Source of the DNA: Tomocerus qinae
Taxonomy: Eukaryota; Arthropoda; Collembola; Entomobryomorpha; Tomoceridae
Direction of reading: 5' to 3'
NCBI GenBank assembly: GCA_020055645.1
Contig: CM034546.1
Location: forward strand, 117,416,375 to 117,480,374
DNA: 64,000 nt
Below are positions 1-12,000 of this stretch, one piece after another. The first letter of the stretch is position 1. Each line of letters starts with the position of its first letter. The translations under genes were made by a program, and so were the position numbers. The notes beneath the pieces were generated by a model. The model had not been told where the DNA came from, ran no database searches, and saw only the letters and a program-made list of their open reading frames with translations.

Positions 1-1
1 G

Positions 2-3000
2 TCACGTGTAAACCTTCCGGTGATTAGGAACGAAAAGCAAGAGAAGAAACTATTGATAGCTGAAACCCGGCCTAGTAGCTGCAGTCGAATTTTCCGAAGC
101 CTTAACAAAGCTGTGCAAGCAGGCAGTTTCACGTCCCCCAGGAATGTCTTTTTCTTTGGCAGAGGTGGCGTTAAGAATCTAACTTGCGTCTATCGTTTCC
201 AAGGGGGGCCTAATGAGCGAGTGAAAATCACGATTAATAAAATTCTTCTCGAAGGAGGGTAAGAAAATCTCATTTGCAATTGTAATTGCCAACGTTTGCC
301 AATTTGCCATCAGTTTTATTTATGTGCGTCTCCACTTTTCACTAATTTTCGTGAAAAATGGTCGTCTTTTATAAACGGATATTTGAAATGACATCTTAAG
401 TTAGTAAAGGTCATAGTAGCAAGCCTTCTATAAAATATTCCTCTAGATCTTGCCTTTCACACTTCATGTTTCGATTAACATTGAATAATACACTATTGGA
501 CTACTAGGTAGAGAGAAAAGGTTATATTCCCGAATCCACTACCTATGTAAACATGGCTCCGATGTAGTTCAACACTTCTGTGAAACTACCAACAGTTGAA
601 GAATCCTGAAAAAGTTTCAATCAAAAGGAAGATTTTGCTATGTCTACATGATCATATCTGTTAGAGTGGCTATAGCCACTAGGAGCAAACGATAAAGGAA
701 GCCGAAGGCGGAATATAAGTTGAAAGGAAATTGAACTGAATTGTCTTGAGTGAAGTGAGGTCTTGAATCTTTCAATTTTTAATGAGACACGGCCAGGAAA
801 TGCGAGTAGTAAAACCCAAAGTACATTTTCTATTCCTTTTATTCCGTAGCTCTGTTCACACTTGCCTGGTGAGAACTGAGTAAAAGAACATGAACGTCAC
901 ACTCTACTACATTTCTATGAACTCTGCTGACTTCATTCTTCATGTACTGTATATCTTTGTAGACGACGAACTACAAAACACTTGGGTGTACAGTCACATT
1001 CTATTCTTCCGGAAGAATAACAGCTAGAAGATATACTCTATTCTAGTCTATTTGTTGAGTATCCCGGAGGAGAGAGTCACTTGGAAATAAGGGAATGCCT
1101 AAAATAACTTGTGCGAGAAAGAATCAAATTGTTATTACTGATCATGGTCTCCTGTTCTGACATTTCTTCTTCGCCGTGTATTCATTCGGAACTTCCAACG
1201 ACTTATTATCACTATCTAAATTGAACACTGTCAGTGTCAACTGCACAGTCAAGTAAAGCATAGAGGTAAGACGCTGTGACAGAATAAATGCACTAACTTA
1301 AGATAAAGTTGAAGAGTAGAAAGAACTTTTCAAATGTTTGGATAGTTAATATCAAGATAAAGGCATGCACTGCATTGTGTAACTCTTTCCAACTCCGATT
1401 CATCTGGAAACTTGCATGTCAAACCCGTTTATAGTGGTTTTCTTTGGAACACGTCAAAGCAAGTGAAAGAGAATTTTCGAACATAGGGCTACGTGCGTAT
1501 GCATTAAATTCTTGTTGATGTTGATGAAATTTCTGCGATATCGCCTTTTTCGCATCAACAAAGTTTACTAGAGCTTTCTTTGCCAATATTTCACGTTATT
1601 ACTAATTCATAATATTATGTAAATGCGATTTCATGAACATAGACTTCCCCAGTAGTAGCCGTTCAATTTCTAGGTAGCTATTTTTCTTAGGCAATTACTT
1701 ATGCTGTTAGGTTTTCTAATGTATTTCCCCTAACCCAGTGGGAGGAGGAAGTTTGTGTGTGGAGGAGATGCGCACCCTTATTTATGATATAGTAAATTCA
1801 ATGTTCACAATGTGTATTACTTTTCATGTAGCTACGTGTGGATGATAACCCGTAAATAAGTACGTGGACCCACAAAAAGATTGAGTTTGGCAGGAAACTG
1901 TAAATTCAATAGCTGGATCTTTTCAGCTCAAACGAAGCCTGCTATAGTTCGGTTAGCGTTAGTTAAGCTTAGTTGAGATCCCATCCACTGTAAATGGATA
2001 GTTGTAAAGGGAAGTAGAGTGGCTAAAAGATATTTGGAGAGCTGAGTGTACAGGCAAGTTAAGCTAAGCCCATCGAATCCAAGAGGATGTATGAGGAGAA
2101 GAGCTGATGAGATGTGAAGAAGAGCGGACTGTCTTGACTCGAGAATATTGGCGAGGCTCAACTGAAGAATAGACAGCCTCATTTATTATGGATAGTCAGA
2201 AACGACGCGGAAATAGACGGAATGAGCTCCAAGTGCGTGCAACCAGCTCCAGTTGGACTCAAGTAGTCTCTACTTACCTCACTTCTCAAACTCCCACCCA
2301 CGCACTCTTCTTTACATCTGCATTGCCACTCAGAGATGAACCTCCTCTCACATCTACTTCGACTACATCTTTCTTTCACTTCCGCTCACTTATTCACACG
2401 CTTCCGCATCCTTTCCTTCCGTCTTCATTCAATTCATCACTATTTCCTCGCCTGCAATTGCAGATTACGCTCTTTTCTTATCAAGCTTCATCTATTTACT
2501 ACTCCTTTACTCTAATCCAATTAAATAGTTCCTTACAAATTCAAACCTTCGCCAATTCCTGCATTAAAACGACAATATTGGTTTTATAACACTTCATTAA
2601 TTTATTTCACATTTAAAGTTAGGTCTCCTCTTGGCATCTAAGTCTATACTTTATAGTATTTTGTATTTGTCTGTATAAACTCAAAGCTTTACAATCGAAT
2701 ACAACATTTGCACTCCAAGGATTATAAGAATGATTCCATCAAACTTATCTAAACTTGATTTGATTTTGATAGGACGATTGGGTTCATTTTTTGTGTTGTG
2801 TATTGTAGATAGATGAATTGATTGCAATACAAATTAGTTGTCTCTTAGGCTCACATTCCGAAATAGATTGATGACACAACAATAACAGAATCGATTGACC
2901 TGGTTATCACTCTTCTATCATAAAACAGATAATAATATTATAATCATAAACAGTTCCAAAGTGAGTATTGGATTATTCCAATACCATGGACTATGACCCA

Positions 3001-6000
3001 CTATTTCATTTTTATTCATTCGTAATTAAGAAAATATAAACCACAATTCTGTTTGTTGAAGTCCTAGTTTGGAATTGATAGTCACAGTGTCATGATATTG
3101 CTTGTATTATAGAATGTTAAGATGAATTACCAGTTCTGGATAAAAATGTAGTTGTATTATATTCATTGGGTGAGATATAATTGATAACGTATATACTCCA
3201 TTTCATTTTCGTAGCATGACTTCGTGTTCCCAGTTCGTTATTTTGGTAATTACTACTAAAAGGAAGCTTATATCTCAGAAAAAAACTCTTTATGGTTTTT
3301 GGGATATAACTTATTGCTGTTTATTTATTGTAGACTTGGTCCACTACATATGTCAGCAATGCTTTACTCATTGTAGTTTATTTATTGTGGACTTGCTGCA
3401 CAACATATGTCAGAAATGCATGGTAATGGTGATGTATCTGGGAGAAATGCATAATCTTAATGGTACCTGAGTCAATTTAATAGGCTATATTTAATTTAGT
3501 ACGCAATAATTGAACAGAATTGTGTAATAAATATTATAGCGATAAAAAGGGCATTTGTACCTTTTGAAATGTATTGTAGTAAGGCTATGGCATAGGAAAC
3601 ATTAACGACTTGTCGTAAATTGGGTAGCGAAGTGAGCACTTAGGATTCTGAACTCGTGACAATGGTACAGGTTTCCTAAGTGAGAATAAATGGTCATCAG
3701 TTGAGTTCACATCATAGCGCTACCATTTGCTTTTAAGATCCATGGGCACTGAAGTTTTGTGGTCCTTGTTGATGACAGGAGGAGAAAACGATTTTCCTGA
3801 AAAGCCATAATGTTCTTAATAGTAGTTAGTGACTTATAATGGTAGTATAAGGAGAATAGAGACAAAATTATTTATATGGACGATGAATGTGGTAGTAGGA
3901 GCCAGGAAGTGAAACACTACAGACTATATAGGAAGTGTGTGTGTGTAGTGAACTATAGAAAATGATTTTCACGAATAGTAGGAAGTTGGTTGGTTGCGTG
4001 GTAAGCTGTGGAGAAAGAGTGTGTGAGCAGCAGCCGAGAAATCACAAAAGTTAACTTTTATATCAACAGGATCTTCTCCAATGCTTGTAATTAAATTATG
4101 ACTATGTGAGACTCTATAAGATCTCTTGTTCTCTTCCTATTCATATAATGCATAAGAATAGTTCAACATCCTGCACCATAATGCGTGAATATGTGTTCAT
4201 GTCACATACCAATTCTGAGAAAGTTATATTTACTCAAAAGTAATCAGAGCATGAATTTCTTATAGGGAAAAAATAGTGAGTGCAGCTGTCAGGAGTTAAT
4301 TAATAGGATCATTTCTATTTTCACTTGAATATCCTATTAGTTTGGAAAACAAAGCGTATGCAAAGCAAGTGTCAAAAATGTTAACTAAGACCATTTGTAA
4401 GAGACGAGGGCGAAATAGTACAGATCTTATTAGAAGACAAAGTTTATTAATGTGTAGTTGAATAATAGTTTTTAAGATTGTGAAACCTGAGACAGGTTTA
4501 TGACTATTTTTGAAGAATTTCATTCTACAAACCTTTGGTAGCCAATGGGAAAAGTTTTCTATACATAAAAATACATAAGTCAATGGAAACAGAGGGTGAA
4601 GTAGGTTGGAATTGTAATAAGTAACCGAAATAGTGTTTTAGTACATATGAAAAGTTATAGGATTTTGCTAGTTGTGTTGTCGCAATTTGGGCAGACATAG
4701 AGAGAGAACATTTAAGTGAGTTTCGAAAGTTGAAATATTTAGGGAGTCGCATATGGACTGAAAATATTATTTCGTACCTTCGGAAGTAGCCATTACAAGT
4801 AATTTTCCTTTAGTGCTTACTTGGAGTTAGTGTAAAACAAAGTCGGGTTTCGTTGTGGGAGTGGAGAAATAGAAGAGGTGCAGTGCAGTTAGTTTATGAT
4901 ACATGACTTTATTCTTGTCTACCTACATAGACACTCTAACTTTGCAAAAGTCATTTCGCCAACAATAAAACAGCAATAGGTAGTTCTAATGCGCTATAAC
5001 ATCAGTACCTCTTGGTGGAAAGACTTCTCCCTTCTTGTATCGACAAAGAATTTATCTGCAGTAACGAGTAACGACCTCAGCCCAACCTCCCTTTGCTAAC
5101 TGCTTTCTTCTTCTGTAGAAACATATTATTTTTTACATAACATAGTAAACATACATCTATGGGTGGCTGCTTCACTCTAACAACAGCACTCCTGGGGAAT
5201 TCCTATTATGAATGGTCCTGTGTCCTCCTATATTTTATATCGATGTAGTAATAAGTAATGTACGTTCTTTTATTGCTAGTAGGTATATCCGGAGATACTA
5301 TAAGCATCTCTCGTCAAGGTGCTCATATTTCTACTAGACTTTGGAATGAAGTTCATAATTCTTAGATGTAGAAGAGCACTTACTATGTACTATATATTTA
5401 TGTATGTACATTAGAAGAAGTAGAAAGTAGAATTCTCTAACTCAGTAGCAGTGTCGATTTTTCTCCGGTTTTATCTATTTGGTTGATTTCTTCCTTGGAT
5501 TGTACTACAGTCACTTTACCTTTTCGTTCTATCTATATATATAGTTAGAGCCAAGTCAAGACAAGTGCCAATACGAATACGTTTATCAAATCTCTCACGA
5601 AGAAAGCAAATTCATTTGTCTCGAAGATTTTTCCTTGGTTTAATCTTGGCAAGTGAAAGTAAGCTTAACTTACTCAACTCGTTTCATTTAATCGTATGAA
5701 TTTCTCTCTCCTCCTCCACAAATTCTTGTGTTTTTGAAATGTGAGTCAAAATAAGTCTGGCAGACGGTAGTTAATCCTTGTTATAGTACTTTAAGAAAAC
5801 GGCATGACATGGCATGAAATGGTCTCCAGCCAACAGAGTAAAGAATCTTTAGTGGAGCAACAGTAATATATATTGAAAAGACATTCACGTCAAGAGCAGA
5901 AGAAAACGATTAATCAAATCTTGTCAGATAGGTATGACGTGAAATTAAAAAGGATTTCGAACAGTAGTCGTTCCTGTTCGGAACTGCTACATTGACGATT

Positions 6001-9000
6001 GCATTGTACTCATAGAAAGATTCGACTTCCATGCAATGACTGAATGTCTTCACTAAACTAACTGAACGTAAGGTATACGTGTGTTTCTTCTTATTATCCG
6101 AGTGCGAGGACGTATGTGATGTACTACAATACACAATGGTAAATAGAACTAAAGGACTGGGTGAGGTTGTGTAACTTGGGATTTCTAAGTTCTACTTTCT
6201 CGTGGTCTCTTTCAAAGGAAAGCATAGCCCAGTATCTCCTCTGACGGATTTCACAGTGACTTGACTTGCATCCCTTTCACTCTTATACCATTCTCTTTCC
6301 CCGGAATCTAATCCGTGAACCCAATTTTAGCTGAGTTTTATTGTTATGTTATGATATATTGGATTCTCTGGGTTCAACTCGTCTCCACTCACTCTCCCAC
6401 TCCCGCACAAAGCAACTCTCTATTCACTCTCCTACCTATTCTCCTATTATCTCTACTCTCTACTACTACTACTACGTTGTATCTCTCTTGTGAAATACTT
6501 ATACACCAGTTTAACAGTACGAAAATATTTTTGTAGCAGTGGGTTTGAAAATGGCGAACATCTCTTTGTTCTCTGAAGAGCGTCTATCTCTGCAGTTGTA
6601 TTCTTGGGTTATTATTGCAATATATTAGGTCGTCGGATTGCTACTTTCTACTGGGATAATGTGTGAAAGTCTGTGTAGATGAAGGAGCTAAACAGACTCT
6701 GTAGTGAGTGAGTGCTTTTGAAATGCTGCTATTTATTGTGTATATTATTTTATTTGTCTGTGTGTGAACGGGATTTAGGTCTTGTCGCTCTGAGTCAGAG
6801 TCGAACACTGGAAGATCGATTTGCCGCAGTGGTGTGTCTGGTGGCAGCGGTGGTCGGCCAGGCAGTGGCGGAATGACGAATGATACGATAATGACAGAAG
6901 GACAGGTCCAACTATGGGAAATCCCTTGGAATGACAGCCGCATTTTGAGAGAGTGCTTCTGTGAACTTCCCAGTGGTCCCTTTACTCTGATTTCTACCTC
7001 TTCCGCACTAGATCTTGTTTTGGATATCACTGGAATGCAAGCTTTTCATGATCAAAATCACTTCACTTTTGAAGGAAGGTAAGTACTTCTACAAAGTTAC
7101 CCAAACTATTCTCTAGGTTATCTTTACTAATTCATTACTTGCATGTTTTCGGACCAGGTAAAATAATCTACCTTTTGAAAAAGAAAAACTATTTATTTCA
7201 AAAAGCCGGTCATTTATAATAGTATCGTATATAATAATATTATAGTATTAAATTTTTTTAGATATATCGGTTCCATGTTGATCTAAACTAAGAGATAGTA
7301 TTGAATCAGTATACTCAACCTTTCAATTCAACTAACAAGACGTTTTATAGAATACAATAGTGCTAGGGCTTTAAGGTACTTAAGGTAAATTGAAACCGCA
7401 GTGTGAAAATGTAATGTTATAAAAATTGTGGTTTCTGCTGTACAGCAGTTTCAACGAAATTGTTACAGATTCAGATGAGGTAGTTTAATTGCACGAATAG
7501 GAACCTAGTACATAGGTTACATTGAGTAAATTAGGTAAAATTAATTCGTATAAAATGATTTTAAGAAAAATCTTATATACTAATATTTCATAAGATAGCA
7601 TCCGTGAAATGATAGATTATGATGTGTTGGATAGATGAATGTTTGTGCGTGATAATTTAATATACATTAGAAATGTAAGCCCATAAAAGTGATGAAATCA
7701 TCACAGTGCAGTTAATGTAGTGCAGAATTAATCATTTTACCAATTCATTTTGTGTATGAAATGGTGCGTGTTGTCATTTGGTGTGATGTCAGGTCAGAAA
7801 GTCTGAAGTTGATGCATTTTGTGAAAAATATGATTAGATTTTTATTAGATTTGAAGGTATGATAGTAAAAACGATTGTGTGACTCTGTGTGACTAGGAGA
7901 ATGCACATTGAGTGAATTCTATATGTGTGAGTCTGAGTTAGCTGAACTGACAGGGTGTAATGGCTGAGTTTGCCCACACTGCAATCCTCATCCCTTACCG
8001 CCTTCCTACCACCTCACAACGAATCCTAATCCACAATTCCAAGAGTAACTGAAGTCAGTCTTCTCCAGCTCTCGAAACCTCACACATCCCTTTTCCTAAA
8101 CTTCCTAGTTGAACACGAGAACCTTCAGTCTAATAGAATAAACCCAGTATTCTTGTCCTTCAATCAATGTTCCACCTCGACAATTTATTCGCTCATCCCA
8201 TGTAGATCCTAGATTAGAGCATAGTGCATGAACTAGGAAGAGGCCAGAACTCGGAGTTATCCGGAAACCCCGACGCCCGGCTTTACAAGTGCTACCGAAA
8301 CCCGCACCTGCTCTATAGCTTAACAAGGATGGAAAGACGTATCGTTTCATTTTATTTTCGAATATTTTATGAATATATTTAAAGACACAAAGAGTAACTC
8401 GCTTCCGTTATAAGTCGTAGAATTATCAAATTCGATACGCATTCGGTTTCGTCAAAAGGTCAAAATAATGAGTAAAATTTATATGATAGTTGCTTTCGTT
8501 GTAAGTCGTAAAATTCACGATATTTATACGCATTCGGTTTGAGTAAAATTCTACACAGTTGCCAAACAATCAATTGTAAAAGAATAAAAGCGACAATTAT
8601 GATCATGGAAGGAAAAGAAATTCCTTTCGAGGTTATAAAGTACGCCAAGGTAAAAATATGAGGACTAGTACGAAAACAATGTTCTTATATTTAAGCCATG
8701 AATTTCTTGTAACGATAGAGATACTAACGGCAAGCAATTGAAATGTTAAAGTGTAGTAAAATAAAGCAACAAAAGTGGAAAAGGGAATAGGGATTTGAAG
8801 TGTTGAGGGAGGCTGCAGAGACTCACCATTGGCAAGTACGATAAATGATAAAAATTTGGTACACATTTATTACAATTAAGTAATTAATCTAAATTTCAAT
8901 TTTTTAAATTTTCAAAGTAACGAAACAACTGTTCTACTTCAACTTTCTTTTAATTTCAAATTCATTACAATAGAAATTACTAAAATCAAATTCTAAATAT

Positions 9001-12000
9001 TCGAATCAATAATTCATTCAGTAAAAGATACCAATTTATTCAAAATTGTTTTATTTACATTTAACTCTAATAGTGAATTAAAGTCAATTAAGTTAATGAA
9101 CAATGTTGTAAAACATTCGAAAATTCTTGTTTTAATGAAATTTTCATCTAAAGTACTATTTAAAAATAAATTGTACATAATGTATATCATTGTAGACAGT
9201 GACAGTGCGAACAAAGTAAGCCCGTCATAGAATTTCTCTTAGTAAGCAAAAGCCTATACGGCAGGAGGGTAAGAGAAATTAGAAAGATAAAAAGGAAAAT
9301 TCGGGTAGCTGTCCAGTCTAAGAAGTATACAACCATTAGTACTGCGTTTAAAAGTTGAGCGAGATAGCGCAATTTAAACGGCAGGAGGGTTGATACAATG
9401 TAAAAATTGTATATAATCAAGAAAGAAAAGGTATCGTTGAGGCGATACAGCTATAGTTTGCGAGGATGTTACTTGCGATTGAGCCGTAGAAGATACTACG
9501 GTCCAGAGAAACGTATTATACGCAAGTAAATAGCATGATATAGCACTGTAGTAGAAACTATAGTCAATAATGCACATGCAAATTATAGAAGATGGTTACC
9601 AATTGAAATTAGTATAGTTGCGATTATAACTAAAAGGTAACAAAAGATTATGAAGCTACCAGTAAGGCAGCCTTCAAGAGCTTAAACTCTTAGAGTATAG
9701 CATATAGAGAAATAGTTACGAGGATAATTCTGTAGTCGCGAATACATTGAATTTAGTAACTGGAGAAAAGCATGCAGAAAAGTAAGGACATAGTATAAGT
9801 ATCATTTAGAGTATTACTAGTAATAGGTATAACAATATCCGACTCGAAGGACCATTTAATATTGAAAAAAAGTCATGCAAATTAAATGAACTATTGTAGT
9901 TCCAGGACTTGATCACTCCAGGTACGAAGATAGAATACATTCAGAATAGTTACCAATATAAAAATTTATACATGACTAATGAAGTAAAACTCAAAATAAT
10001 ATTTAATACTAATATAAAAGCATAGCTATAGAAACACAGAAAAGACAAAAATTGAAATAAACGAATGTTAAAACTGGCAACAAAGCACAGTTAGGTCAAG
10101 TAAAAAGCAAAGATAGATAAAATAAAAATAGGCTTAGTCAGTCCGAGTACAGCAACCATCGAGAAATCATCTCTCTCTAGCGTAAAGGATCATTTTCTTC
10201 ATAGTGAACATCCAAGTTTTTTTTTCTCTGAACATCGAAACTGGTTACTAAGGTACGTAAAGAAAATTTCATTTATAGTGTAAATCATCAATGTTAGGAT
10301 ATTATTACTGAAAATAGCGAAATAGAAACAACAAGCATAAAATGATTACACTCCAAAAAGTTGAGTTAGTCCAGATATTTTCTTTTGAAATTAACAGCTA
10401 CAAAAATTAGATATTTTCAAAATTTAGTACATTCTTTAACAAAAATATAATATTATATATTAGATGAGTATCAAGTTACAAGTAGGATGCCCGCCAGTTA
10501 TCCATGAGATAGCGGATACGGCATGCGACCATGCATGGCATCCAACGCACCCAGCAGCGACAAAGTCATACGAGTGGTGGACTACCAAACTACTTCGATT
10601 CTTTTCGTCCCATGAGGTTTACTACATAGCCAGAGATGGCAGATCAATTAAACTGCGGTATGTCAACGAAGCAGAGCGTGACGAATTAAGAGGAGATCTT
10701 CATCGTTTGTATAAGGATATAGAGAACATCTAGTTGAAATAAACTAACATTTGGAACCACTATGTAAAGCGCAAATGGCATATGTCATTAATATCATAGC
10801 ATATCAACATCAAATAGTAGTATAGATTCATTAAGTAAGGTAGATAACCAGCATATAATAATGTTCATATATTGGAGAAAAAGCAAAAGTAGTACTCATT
10901 GAATAATTAAATAGAAAAATTCAGGACTGCAAAAAGGAATAGCTTGAAATGAAAATAATAAACATTATAAGGTTAACAGGAATATAGTAGGATCCTATAA
11001 CTTAAGTTAAACTTAACATTAAGCTGCATTATACCAAATTGTTCTATTACAAGCCTAGATAATGAAAGTAGTATGTTTCATCATTCAAGGGTCGCGAGTA
11101 GATACTTACGATCAATAATGATATTAATAGTCCATAGAGAGCGTATGAAGTCAGTACGGGATTTGTATATGTATGGAAGATGCCATACGTGTATGCAATA
11201 CCTTCGACCATAACGTAGATGAAATGTGGAGACCATCACTTACATGTAATAGAATGTGGAGACCATCAGTTACATGTAATAGAAATGTGGAGACCATCAC
11301 TTACATGTAATAGAAATGTGGAGACCATCTGTTACATAGAAAGAATTAGGGACACATTCAGTAACCACCACCCATTAAGACCATACCCGACATGCAACAA
11401 AAATTAGAACATATAGAATAACAATGGTACAATAGAGAATAACAGAAACAAACCCGAATGACATCAATGTAATGGACAAAACATAAATTGGAGAATTCCA
11501 TCCACCACATGCAGTTACAGTTGTCACATTCGGTTGGAGCTGTAAAGAAGTTTCTGTAACAAGACAATAATATTAAAACAACCACATAACAAGTAAAATG
11601 AAACAATGATTACACAATAATTAATTCAATAAACAAGTTTTATTTCAGGCTTCAAGACATCTATTGTGCACACCTTTGAGATGACGCTTTAAAGCATCCT
11701 TCCGCGAATAACATTTGTCACAAATAGGACAGGTAAACGTTATGCCAGTTGCAGCGTTCAAATCCTTTAATTTACACTGACTGCGTGTCTTCTTGTTACA
11801 AATGTGTCGACCTGTAAAGACATAAAGTAAATCAAAGAGAGATTAGGAAAATATTAAATGAGAGAGCGAGGGAACTACAATAAAAATCAATCAAAATTGA
11901 ACTCACCACAGCCGTCACAGCGATGACATTCCAATTCACATTTAGACTTTAATAGTCTAGCTCCAAGCTGGATGGTAGGGATCAACTTGACGGAATTAGT

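Noticed and set aside
2188-2589. 133-codon plus-strand frame
   Set aside because: Low-complexity Ser/Thr/Pro/Phe sequence from a pyrimidine-rich strand inside an intron; no domain or splice partner.
6641-7030. 129-codon minus-strand frame
   Set aside because: It is antisense to exon 2 of the CUB/LDLa gene, which is supported by splice phase and CUB motifs.
8105-8350. Minus-strand frame over the left LTR, repeated at 14060-14605
   Set aside because: Duplicated with the LTRs; antisense chance frame with no motif.
8401-8540. CRISPR-like or multi-copy array
   Set aside because: Only two diverged copies in a eukaryotic retroelement leader; not an array.
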